From assembly GCA_949317995.1 (NCBI GenBank), contig OX439051.1, positions 43,031,250 to 43,095,249 on the forward strand: a DNA stretch of 64,000 nucleotides. Direction: 5' to 3'. The notes beneath the pieces are model-generated. The model made no database searches. It worked only from the letters and a program-made list of their open reading frames with translations, and had not been told where the DNA came from. Made by a program: the position numbers and the translations under genes. The first letter of the stretch is position 1, and each line of letters opens with the position of its first letter. This document shows, piece after piece, positions 1 to 8,956 of this stretch. Source of the stretch: Acholoe squamosa. Lineage: Eukaryota; Annelida; Polychaeta; Phyllodocida; Polynoidae.

Positions 1-889
1 TGCTTGGGGTGTCCCTGGGGGCGCACCCCTCCACCTGTGCTAGTTGTATGGCTTCATTCAGAATGTCGCCCCTAGGAGGTGTGGAGGGTGATACTAGTCT
101 CAGGTCAGGAGTCTCCATGTCTGTCACGAGCTGCTCAGCAGTGTGTTGGCAACAGACACCCGTTGTTACTTAAGTAGCTCCCTGGGGTCAAGCCCTCAGG
201 CATGGGGTGAAGTGGATTCAGCCAATTAGAATGGTGATGAGACACAATTAGGGCGTGATCAAACAGTAGGCCCTTCTGTGATTGACAGGTCATTGTTAGT
301 GTCCCCCATGCGGCATGTCGATTAATAGACACCTACTTAGCTCATGGCGTGGGGACGCCTTCACTTGTCACCAGATGTCCTTATTGGGACACTGTGATAT
401 TATCTGTCTTAAGAAACCGACATATGTCAGACGCTGCCACCTGGTGGCAGGTCACGTCGCGTCCCCTTCTTGGGGCAACTGAGCTGCTCATGGTTCCCCA
501 TGTGTTGCTCAGGCGCGCGCATGGCCAGTGTGCTCTCGTTGAGACGTCCATCTCTAACAAGAGACCTGGTTCAAGTGACGATAACCTCACCGTACCTGAC
601 CTGTCTCTCTAAGCTGACCCACAAGGTTGGTGGTCGATGACGGATAACTTCTGGTAATAATATGCTGACATATCTGATTGCTATCCAAATACCACTGATC
701 ATCTCGCTATATTCCTGTACTATAATAGACCTGTGATAAGCCAGACACTCCATACTGAACCTATACTGAGGATGCAGGTCCCTTAGTCGCTAGGGGACAT
801 CATTGCTTGATCTGGTACCCTGCGATATAAGCACTGATTACAGCCAGCATGATTACCAGGTGTTATGCATGTCAGTATAGGAGCTGGTC
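1..889. other. Unassigned sequence, no gene seen
   Basis: Only short ORFs without recognisable domains occur here, and no splice-framed exon chain is visible. The GC content is somewhat higher around 430-560. I cannot assign it to a repeat family. Confidence 0.5.
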
Positions 890-1057
890 AGTGCCTCAAG
901 GTTCATATTCCTTGGTATTGTATTGTCACCATGATGCACCAATTTGATACTGGCGAGTAACTCATCAACTCTGCATTGGCGCATCATGCTGACCTTATGC
1001 TAGGGTCTTCGTGGTGCATGAATACAGTGTTGAATTACTCCTCAGAGATATGTTCAT
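890..1057. repeat. MITE family A, left part, cut by the LTR element
   Basis: The segment shares 'catgatgcaccaat', 'actgg(c/t)gagt' and 'gcatcatgc' blocks with the intact copy at 58665-58910. It stops at 'ttcat', directly before the 5' LTR. The remainder resumes at 17461 with 'gcatcatg'. Joined, the two edges match the 'ttcatgcatcatg' block seen in the copy near 20895, so the large LTR element sits inside this MITE. Confidence 0.7.
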
Positions 1058-1427
1058 TGTCAATGGACCATTCTGGGTATTATTATTATTATATTAAAAC
1101 CCAAGCTCTGCTCACGATCCATACTCAACAATGTCCTGCATTCCTCAACAGGAACCAGGATCCTTTAGTCACCACAAACACATCTCCTCCATGAGGCTCT
1201 GTGACATAATGTAGACGGATGTAATAACATTCCAATCATATCTACACCCACACAGCCCCGCTGGAGGATGTGGGGTCCACCTGTGATGCCATATTTGGAA
1301 TGAGAGAATATTTCACAATCTCCTCTCAATCCTCATCAATATGATTAACACACAGGTGGCAATCTCTCCCTATGACACGTGTCCCTATTTCATTGAGCCA
1401 CGTGTATAGAATATTTCACAACACTGC

Positions 1428-1470
1428 GAGCTGCTCAAGTCCTTCATATAAAAGGCAGCTTGAGCAGCTC
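1428..1470 (+). promoter_or_regulatory. LTR core promoter: TATA box in the loop of an inverted repeat
   Basis: TATAAAAG lies at 1447-1454. It is flanked by a perfect 12-base inverted repeat, GAGCTGCTCAAG at 1428-1439 and its reverse complement at 1459-1470. Transcription would be expected to start about 25-30 bases after the TATA box, which would define the U3/R border. The same arrangement occurs in the 3' LTR (TATA at 17224-17231). Two CACGTG boxes lie just upstream at about 1376 and 1399. Confidence 0.7.
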
Positions 1471-1611
1471 CCAATCATCTCTCCCAACTTACACCTTACA
1501 CCTATACCTAGAACCTACGACAGGTTGAGCTATAGGATCGGAGGCAGAGCTTAGATCTTGGCGAGTGTTATCATTGTTACCACCTTTATGAAACACTCAT
1601 GTCAGCTATGC

Positions 1612-1617
1612 AATAAA
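1612..1617 (+). terminator. Polyadenylation signal in the LTR
   Basis: AATAAA lies downstream of the TATA box and about 66 bases before the LTR end, as expected for the R region. The copy in the 3' LTR at 17389-17394 would be the functional one for the genomic RNA. Confidence 0.6.
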
Positions 1618-1683
1618 AGGATCAACTGAACTTCCCTGGATTCCGTGTACATTCACTTCACCACATGTAACCGTCCGTTGACA

Positions 1684-1735
1684 CGATGGTGGATGAACCC
1701 TCCAAGAATATCCCACTACCAACCTCTCATTAAAC
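1684..1735 (+). promoter_or_regulatory. Leader with candidate primer-binding site
   Basis: The sequence right after the 5' LTR contains TGGTGGATGAACCC from 1687, three bases past the LTR end. A PBS begins with TGG, the complement of the tRNA CCA tail. I cannot name the tRNA without matching it to a tRNA set. Confidence 0.4.
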
Positions 1736-2086
1736 ATGAGCAATAGTGAGACATCACCTAAGGAGCCAGCTTCAAAACAACGCACCTTTACATCACCTGG
1801 GCTAGACGCGCCCAACCAACCCACAAGTGATACTACACATCCCCTCCAGAGGCAAACTTCATCTCCAGACGCCCTGACATTGGATCCAGTTTTACCTATA
1901 GCACTGCAGGCCCACGTATTACAACCTCTGAAGTACCAGTGGACAATACTCAGAGCCATTTGTACCACGACCCACACCTGGAGGACAGAACACCAGAGCT
2001 TCAAGCCGCCCTCCAGGACATCACCCCCACACAACCTACAAGACCTAGGGCACCTGCATCTGCAGCACAAACTAACCCAGGTGTAA
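1736..2086 (+). pseudogene. gag: N-terminal gag ORF in another frame (broken gag start)
   Basis: This is the first ATG after the leader and opens 116 codons in frame 2, rich in Ser, Thr and Pro. The main gag frame (frame 1) is open from 1831 but has no ATG until about 2660, far inside the protein. The simplest reading is that gag begins at 1736 and a small indel somewhere between 1831 and about 1940 has shifted the frame in this copy. The alternatives are a programmed shift or a non-ATG start. I infer the link from overlap and composition only. Confidence 0.5.
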
Positions 2087-4524
2087 CTTCACATAAACTA
2101 CCAGTTTGTGAGGAGCCAGTGGTTGTGGAGACAGACTCTGACGCCTCCCTAGACGCTGATTACTGGAGAGACAGAATCGGATCAGCAGTTTCTAGGTGGA
2201 GAGCAGCCTATGAAAACGGTGTAGGCAGGGTTTCCAATAACGACTCTGGACACCCGGTAGGAGACAATCCAAACTTCTCACTCAACATTAATAGACTATT
2301 GGATGAGTGGCTTGACCCTACCGTTACCCAGCCAAACCAATACCAATCCACATCTGAAGAGGAGGACCTGTACCCCCCACCTGTATACACACCTACACAG
2401 CCACTTAGAACCAGGTCAGTGGACTCACCATCCAGACAAGGCTCTAGATTTAGAAGGAGGGCCCAATCAAGTTCACCTCTTAGAAGAAGAACCCCCACTG
2501 GTTACAGACTACTGAGAAGTGTGGACGGAGCTACAAGCAGATCTCATCTCGTAGCTACAACCCCGCTACTCAATAGAGGCAACAGGACGCCTTACAACTC
2601 ACCTCACCTTATCGGTTCACCTGAAGAAGATACTGAAGTAACCTTTCCCCGCCGACCCAATATGGCAATGTCCCGAGGCCAGCCCCCTCAGTATGACCAG
2701 GAGGACATGAGGAGAAGTCTTGTCAGGGACTGCACTAACGCTGTCAGTGAGTCTCTCTCTGAGCTATTAGCCAAACACGTGAGCACCCTATCCACTGAAA
2801 TTAAAAATCATGGACAAGAACACTCAGATCAGTTGGCTAGAGTACACCTCAGGTTAGATGACATGGAACGCTGGAAGGAGAATATGGAATGCAACACCGC
2901 CCACAACTTCAGGCAGGCAGAACAAGGCAATATGGAAGTCCTCAGAACATCCGAGGATTTCACATATCAAATGACTGACCAGCTAAGCAAAAACATGGAC
3001 TCAATGAGGCTTGACCTAATGAGGGCCATTCAAAGCCATTCCAACAGTGCCGACGCCACCAACCCCAACCAAACCGCCACCGGCGCCCAAGGCAATTCAG
3101 GGCATGCACAATCCACTCCTCCTTACCCCACGGCACCTGACTACAGCACCAGCCACAATGACATGACAGGAGCAGGGATGAGCCCACCACATGCCTTCAA
3201 AGACAACCAATACACAGCATCACACGCACTGCACCAATCCCCAACAGCTAGTGCACCAAACACCCACCAGGGGGCGACAACATCTTGTAACACAGCGCCT
3301 AATCCAAACCAACACGGTGGCCATGTGGTTAATGGTGTTTACAGTCCCCAAGGACAAACAAGCAACCACTCTGGACTACCATATCCTCCTAGGTATGATC
3401 ATATAGCACACTCCACACCGGTAGTGCACCAGGGAGGATACCATGGCGCTGAGTACACCAGATTTTCCCCTAGTAGAATGGACAGCGACAAGCTCACATC
3501 TGCCCAGTTAGGCTCATTCAACAAGCCTGAACCTTTTGATAAACCAACGCCCTACAGGTCTGCAGCAAAATTTCTGACTGAATTTAAGTTCTTCATAAGG
3601 AATGTGCATGCCAAGAGGCCTGACCTACATGCAACTTGCCTGTACACTTTTCTCAAAGGGAGGGCAGCTCAGTGGTTTTTCAGCAACATAATGGACAAAC
3701 CCATCATGCAAAACAATGACGCCGTCTATGAAGCTTTCTTGGCGAGATTTGGCACTCCCGACCTCAGTACCATCCTCAAGGGATACAGAGCCAGGAAACA
3801 AAAGCCAAATGAAACCACTGAAGACTACCTTGCAGACATGACCATGTTGTTGTCCAACAGCAGCCTGGACGAGGCTTCACAAGTGGACTACCTTGTAAAT
3901 GGCCTCAGACCCGAGCTGAAAAATGTTGTTGTAGCTAAGTCTCCCAAGACCTTGCTGGAAGCTGAACAATTAGCCATAAATCAAGAACTGAACCTCGAGG
4001 CCATAAAAATTGCTCAGAATAGCTCAGCAGAGTTATGTGCGGTAGGCTACAACAAGGATGACAACAGATCCAGAAAGGATAAATATCAGCGCGACCACAA
4101 GAAAGAAGACAGACTGCCCAGTAGTAACTACAACAAACAGTATGAAAATAAATTCAAAAACAGTTACAGAGGAAGGTCCAAGTCTTCAGACAGATCCAAT
4201 CCCAAGGACTACAGATCTAATTCCAAAAATAGATCCGACTATAAGTCCCCAGGAAGAGATAGGTCAAAAGACAGATCAGAACAAAGGTCAAGATCCTCCG
4301 ACAGCAACAAAAGTTTTGTCTTCATACCAGTTGCTGGACAGCCAAATAACAATAAAAATGTCTCCTTTATGGTCCCAGCTGACTTCACCATCCCAGACAA
4401 TTGGGTACAACAGTCATTGAAGAAATCCAGAGATCCAACTCCATGCAGGAACTACTCCAGAAGCCATTCAGGGTCTCAGTCTGAGGCCGACAATGACAGC
4501 CCCAATAACACACAAGATGAATAG
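1831..4524 (+). CDS. gag: Gag polyprotein, main frame
   Basis: Gag assembles the particle and binds the element RNA. From the first in-frame GTG at 1939 the frame encodes about 861 residues. Near residue 145 there is PPPVY, a PPxY-type late-budding motif. Residues about 250-360 are polar and helix-prone. Residues about 540-685 match the retrotransposon capsid (gag) domain, with 'GRAAQWFF' and 'DYLADM' patterns. Residues about 705-790 are rich in Arg, Ser, Lys and Asp. I see no CCHC zinc knuckle, so RNA binding probably uses the basic tail. The frame closes with TAG at 4522-4524. There is no ATG near the open-frame start, so the true N-terminus is uncertain. Confidence 0.8.
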   Translation, partial: YYTSPPEANFISRRPDIGSSFTYSTAGPRITTSEVPVDNTQSHLYHDPHLEDRTPELQAALQDITPTQPTRPRAPASAAQTNPGVTSHKLPVCEEPVVVETDSDASLDADYWRDRIGSAVSRWRAAYENGVGRVSNNDSGHPVGDNPNFSLNINRLLDEWLDPTVTQPNQYQSTSEEEDLYPPPVYTPTQPLRTRSVDSPSRQGSRFRRRAQSSSPLRRRTPTGYRLLRSVDGATSRSHLVATTPLLNRGNRTPYNSPHLIGSPEEDTEVTFPRRPNMAMSRGQPPQYDQEDMRRSLVRDCTNAVSESLSELLAKHVSTLSTEIKNHGQEHSDQLARVHLRLDDMERWKENMECNTAHNFRQAEQGNMEVLRTSEDFTYQMTDQLSKNMDSMRLDLMRAIQSHSNSADATNPNQTATGAQGNSGHAQSTPPYPTAPDYSTSHNDMTGAGMSPPHAFKDNQYTASHALHQSPTASAPNTHQGATTSCNTAPNPNQHGGHVVNGVYSPQGQTSNHSGLPYPPRYDHIAHSTPVVHQGGYHGAEYTRFSPSRMDSDKLTSAQLGSFNKPEPFDKPTPYRSAAKFLTEFKFFIRNVHAKRPDLHATCLYTFLKGRAAQWFFSNIMDKPIMQNNDAVYEAFLARFGTPDLSTILKGYRARKQKPNETTEDYLADMTMLLSNSSLDEASQVDYLVNGLRPELKNVVVAKSPKTLLEAEQLAINQELNLEAIKIAQNSSAELCAVGYNKDDNRSRKDKYQRDHKKEDRLPSSNYNKQYENKFKNSYRGRSKSSDRSNPKDYRSNSKNRSDYKSPGRDRSKDRSEQRSRSSDSNKSFVFIPVAGQPNNNKNVSFMVPADFTIPDNWVQQSLKKSRDPTPCRNYSRSHSGSQSEADNDSPNNTQDE

Positions 4525-4650
4525 GGATCAGGGGAAGGCACTCAAGCACCTAGTGACCCCGACCCCACCCGGACCACGACCATCAAATTATCCAAGGACA
4601 CTTCTCGAGATGCTGATGCAGAAATGAATTCAGTAGACTCCCAGTGATGA
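4522..4650 (+). promoter_or_regulatory. Gag-pol junction with suppressible-looking stops
   Basis: The gag TAG (4522-4524) is followed by a purine-rich GGATCAGGGG context. The same frame then stays open for 40 acidic codons to a double TGA at 4645-4650. The pol frame, +1 relative to gag, opens at 4637 and continues past this double stop. Expression of pol could therefore need TAG readthrough and a +1 shift at the TGA. Equally, this copy may carry a stop mutation and an indel. Confidence 0.35.
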
Positions 4651-7204
4651 CGAGGACGAGTATGAGGACCAGAGCCAGAGGACTTCAATCCTGAAACTGA
4701 GGATCAAATCCGAGCAGTATGGGCAGCAAGGTAAGGCCATTTACGTTGATACAGAATTAACCAAGGGTGCAGTTTCTGTAGACATAAATAACCACTTGTA
4801 TAGAGCTCTTGTTGACTCCGGCGCCTCACTTTCTTTTATTAGCCAAAAAATGGCCGACAAAATCGCGAACACTCCAAATTTCAGACACGGGAGACGCGCG
4901 CGACTGACAGTTTTATTGGCTGATAAAACCCCCATCCAAGTAAATCACTCCATGACTGTAACATTCCTCATTGGTGGCCATGAATTCAGATCCAGATTCC
5001 ATGTGGTACCTGAACTGAACCATCCCCTAATTTTAGGAGTAAACTTCATGACCAAATACAAAGCCAAAATTTCCTTTGGACCGACTCCCCCATCGCCCAA
5101 CTACATCAGGGCAAACAAAAATGTTGATATTCCACCAAACACTGAAGCCACTTTCAATGCGGTCGTGATGGGGAATAGCAACATTGTGGGAAAAACTGGA
5201 TTGACTGAGAACTCAGGTTCTACCCTACCGGTACTTATTAAGCACGCAATAGTTAAACCTAGATCAGACCTTAAAATAGTACCAGTAACAGTAGCTAACC
5301 CAAATGACTTCCCCATCAAGATAAAAAGACACATGAACCTCGGTGTACTTAGACTTTTCAACGTCAAAAAGGCTGTACCCATTGGTGCACTCAATAGCGC
5401 CCATTCACTCAACAGTGTAACAACAGAAAAGGACTTATTCCCAATCAATTGTGGAGAGGATCCCATGGACCAACTCCCCAAAGGGAATGAACCTTTGAAG
5501 TATAAAATCTGTGAAAAACTCTCTGAAATTCAAAGGCAACAGATCAAAAACATCGTTGAGGCCAATAGGCAAGCCTTTGTCCTAAATGAAAGCGCCATAG
5601 GTCTCAATGTAGAAAATGAGGTTAAACTGGAATTAAAACCAGACTTCAAACCCTGCAACAGACCGTCGTATAGGATGTCCCCTCACAAAGAAATTTTTCA
5701 AAGGGAACTCCTGAAAAAACATTTAGAACAGGGGATAATAGAAGAGTGTACCAAACCCTGTGAGTGGAACTCACCCGCCTTTTTAGTGCCGAAACCACAA
5801 GGTGACAGGTCAGTAGCCTCTGGTTGGAGAATTGTAGTTGACTACAGATGGGTAAATGAGAATTTAAAGACTTTCTCTTACTCATTCCCCAGAGCTGACG
5901 ACCTCATGCAGCAGATAGGCAGAACGGGCGCCAAATATTTTTCCAAATTGGATGTCTACAGCGCCTACCACCAGATTCCCCTAGCAGAAGAATTTAGGCC
6001 ACTTACCACTTTCTCTGCTAATGGCACGAGATACATGGCCAAAGTTCTCCCTATGGGACTCAAAACTTCAGGCCTATCTTTTATGAATGTAATGGAACAA
6101 CTCCTCATGAAATGCAAGTATAAAAATGCTGTAGCATATGTGGACGATGTGGCCATTTACAGCCCCACGTGGGAAAGGCACTTACAAGATCTGGACGAGG
6201 TTTTAAAACTTTTTATCAGAGGAAACATCAAACTGAAATCGGAAAAATGCGAATTTGGAACTACCAAAATGGAATTTTTGGGTTTCAATGTAGACCAGCA
6301 TGGTTTGTCACCATCCCCGGACAAAATAGGACCTGTCAAAACCTTCCTCCCACCTAAAAACATCCATGATCTTAGATGTTTCAATGGTATGGCGCAGTTT
6401 TACAAAAGGTTCATCAGAGGTTTTGCTCATGTCATGAAGCCCCTTTATGAGGCGACAAAAAGCACCTTTAAATGGACCATTGAGTGTCAGAGAGCCTTTG
6501 AAAAAATTAAAGCTGCTATCTGTACTGAAGCTGTGCTGAAATTCCCGGACTATAAGAGACCTTTTGTCATCTTCACCGACTCAAGCAACTACAGCTTAGG
6601 AGCTGTAATCACTCAGGTAGATGACTATGGTTTCTATAGACCGATTGAATTTGCAGGAAGAGGTTTGACACCTCAAGAGTCTAGGTATGGGATAACTGAT
6701 AAAGAACTGTTGGGAATAGTTTTTGCAGTCAAAAAGTTCCACCATTATGTGGATGGAACTCACTTCAAAGTATACTCGGACCACACCGCCCTGGTTTCCC
6801 TTTTCAACAAAAAGGAAAATATAACCAATGGAAGGTTAGCCAGGTGGGTCGACACAGTCATGTCCTACGACTTTGAAGTCAGGTACCTGCAAGGCAGAGC
6901 CAATATCGTGGCAGACTTTTTCTCCAGGAGGAAATATCCGCCCGGCTCTGATGACCCAATTCCAATCAGGTCTCAAGGTAAAATAATACTACCTCCTAAA
7001 TCAGTCAAATTCTCCGACATTACCATGACCAAAGTCTTCAAATCAAATGACCCAATTCCCAAAAATCCAGTCCTCATGGGACCACCTAGGTCCATACTAA
7101 AAGGAGGACAGATTTGGGGTAGCACTTCCAAGAAGCCAAAGGGTGTGATTGCCAAGAAAGGTAGCTCTGAGAGAGAAAAACTGTGCCCGAGCTGTGCATT
7201 TTAA
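4637..7204 (+). CDS. pol: Pol: protease, reverse transcriptase and RNase H
   Basis: This frame makes the enzymes that mature the particle and copy RNA into DNA. It has no ATG at its start, as expected for a fusion with gag; the TTG at 4796 is only a convenient reference. Counting from there, the aspartic protease motif DSGA is at residues 8-11. RT follows, with 'KLDVYSAYHQ' and the catalytic YVDD near 448-451. RNase H then follows, with 'IFTDSS' near 593, 'DKELLG' and 'VYSDH'. The last roughly 90 residues are a basic, Pro-rich linker. The frame closes with TAA just inside the overlap with the integrase frame. All catalytic motifs I can check are intact. Confidence 0.9.
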   Translation, partial: TPSDDEDEYEDQSQRTSILKLRIKSEQYGQQGKAIYVDTELTKGAVSVDINNHLYRALVDSGASLSFISQKMADKIANTPNFRHGRRARLTVLLADKTPIQVNHSMTVTFLIGGHEFRSRFHVVPELNHPLILGVNFMTKYKAKISFGPTPPSPNYIRANKNVDIPPNTEATFNAVVMGNSNIVGKTGLTENSGSTLPVLIKHAIVKPRSDLKIVPVTVANPNDFPIKIKRHMNLGVLRLFNVKKAVPIGALNSAHSLNSVTTEKDLFPINCGEDPMDQLPKGNEPLKYKICEKLSEIQRQQIKNIVEANRQAFVLNESAIGLNVENEVKLELKPDFKPCNRPSYRMSPHKEIFQRELLKKHLEQGIIEECTKPCEWNSPAFLVPKPQGDRSVASGWRIVVDYRWVNENLKTFSYSFPRADDLMQQIGRTGAKYFSKLDVYSAYHQIPLAEEFRPLTTFSANGTRYMAKVLPMGLKTSGLSFMNVMEQLLMKCKYKNAVAYVDDVAIYSPTWERHLQDLDEVLKLFIRGNIKLKSEKCEFGTTKMEFLGFNVDQHGLSPSPDKIGPVKTFLPPKNIHDLRCFNGMAQFYKRFIRGFAHVMKPLYEATKSTFKWTIECQRAFEKIKAAICTEAVLKFPDYKRPFVIFTDSSNYSLGAVITQVDDYGFYRPIEFAGRGLTPQESRYGITDKELLGIVFAVKKFHHYVDGTHFKVYSDHTALVSLFNKKENITNGRLARWVDTVMSYDFEVRYLQGRANIVADFFSRRKYPPGSDDPIPIRSQGKIILPPKSVKFSDITMTKVFKSNDPIPKNPVLMGPPRSILKGGQIWGSTSKKPKGVIAKKGSSEREKLCPSCAF

Positions 7205-8142
7205 CTCGATCTAAAGCCAAGTTACCAGACCTAGCCACACCCCCTCAGCCCAGCAAATCAACCAGAAGTAAACAGACCCGCCCCACTAAGGTCAAGGACA
7301 CCAAGACCAAAACAAGGGGCCGACCACCAAAATCTAGGTCACCCAGAGTATCAGTGAAATTAGCTAATACCAGAAGGGCTAAGCTATCACACAAAGTGCT
7401 ACCCATGGCTGAACGAGCGATAAGCCAGCTATGTAAACACCACTCCCTAACCCCATCCAGGGAGACACTGATACAGGCACAGCAGGAGGATGTTTTCTCA
7501 AACTCCATGCTGTCATACATCAATAAGGGTGAATTACCAGAGGACCCCAGCCTTAGCAAACAGATACTGCTAAACCATGACCAGTTCATGATTTTATACG
7601 AAGTTTTATTCAGGATCACCAAATCAACCTATGGAGACAGTTTAGAGCCTACACTACAAATAGTGATACCAGAAAAATGGGCAGAATCACTAATTGAGGC
7701 CACACACTGCTCACCATTAGGAGGACACCTTGGTCCCACTAAAACATATGCAGCAATCAGATCCAGGTATTATTGGCGTTCCATGTTCAAACATGTTTTC
7801 GACTACTGTGGCACTTGCCACACATGTCTCACAACAAAGAAAAGACCAAAACACCTGAGAACCCCAATGACCCTGAGAGACCCTGTCTTAACGGCCTACA
7901 CTCACCTTACCATGGACACCATCGGTCCTTTCACACCTGCTGTGGATGGATCCTCATTTATCCATGTTGTCACAGATCATGCTACCAGGCACATCACTGT
8001 TTGGGCCACAAAGGATAACACCAGCGCCGAAGTAGCGCTAGGATTTTTCCAAAGGGTTATTTGTGTTTTTGGAACCCCATCAGTCCTGAACACAGATAAC
8101 GCACAACAGTATGTGTCCCAAATATTTTACATCTTTTTGTGA
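7171..8142 (+). pseudogene. pol: Integrase N-terminal part, shifted frame
   Basis: Integrase inserts the DNA copy into the host genome. This frame lies -1 relative to the RT frame. It is open from 7171 and overlaps the RT frame by 34 bases. Its first coding choice is a GTG at 7183, so it has no proper start of its own. It begins with a basic linker carrying RGRPPK, an AT-hook-like motif. The zinc-binding HHCC follows (H..H in 'THCSPLGGHLG', C..C in 'CGTCHTC'), then two of the three catalytic acidic residues ('TMDTIGP' and 'NTDNAQQ'). The frame ends at TGA 8140-8142, before the third catalytic residue. Confidence 0.8.
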
Positions 8143-8956
8143 CAAATTCGGCATCAAACATGTGACAGGGAGTGCACATTGGTCAAAATCACAAGGTCTA
8201 TGTGAGCGTCAACATCAAACAATAGAATCTTCACTCAGAGCCTTTGTCTCCAAATCACAGAAACATTGGTCGACTTTCCTACAGGCTATAGCATTCAGTA
8301 TAAACAACACTGTATGCAGCATGCTAGGATACTCACCCAGTCTTTTAGTATTTGGAAAACAAACACATCTCCCAACTGAGTCCTCCCTCTCATTGGTCCA
8401 ACAAACTGAAGAGATCAAAGACAAGGAAAAATTGGTTACCGCCTTACTCAGTCTAAGAGATGACATCCAACTTAAGGCAGCCGAGAGCATGGTCAAATAC
8501 CATAAAAAGATGAAAGCCAGACATGACGCCACTGCTTCTCCATGCACCTACAACACAGGTCAGCTTGTGTATTTACACATACCTAACCTGTTGGTCAAAC
8601 AAACGAGCAAAAAGCTGCAGGCCACCTATAGTGGACCATATATCATAATGAAAATGACCTCACCAGTAACTGCAAAATTAAAAAGGCTACAGGATGGTAA
8701 AGTATTGAAAAAATCAATACATGTATCTAGATTAAGGAGACCAATCACCAAGGCTAGCGCCAAGGCTGTGATCAAAAGACTGCAGTCTGGGCCAGTTAAC
8801 ACCTTGTATGACCCTGATCTAGATTCCACCCACATTGGTGAACCAGAATCCCCTGCAGTCAAAAAGAAAAGAGGACGACCTGCAAAGAAAGGACTTGTCA
8901 CCTTTGCCCCTTCCCCAAAAAAGAAGACAAAGAAGAAGTCCACAAAAAAGAAGTAG
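8111..8956 (+). pseudogene. pol: Integrase C-terminal part, after a frame break
   Basis: This frame overlaps the preceding one and continues the integrase fold with 'GSAHWSKSQGLCERQHQ', which carries the catalytic Glu. A C-terminal beta-rich module follows ('YSGPYII...VSRLRRP'). The tail is very Lys-rich and includes RGRPAKK, a second AT-hook-like motif. The break lies between about 8128 and 8142, in a T-rich run, and separates the second Asp from the Glu. It would inactivate integrase unless bypassed. I see no chromodomain. Confidence 0.8.

Larger units (their letters stand above)
1058..1683 (+). repeat. 5' LTR of the large element
   Basis: It begins TGTCAATGG and ends GTTGACA, so it has TG...CA ends. 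Compared with the 3' LTR at 16811-17460 I see two substitutions (G1379 versus A17156, C1562 versus T17339) and one 24-base indel after the TATT repeat near 1080-1095. The rest reads identically. Confidence 0.95.

Noticed and set aside
1606-2070. 154-codon minus-strand ORF over the 5' LTR end and gag start
   Set aside because: Antisense to the leader and gag with no recognisable motif; treated as a shadow.
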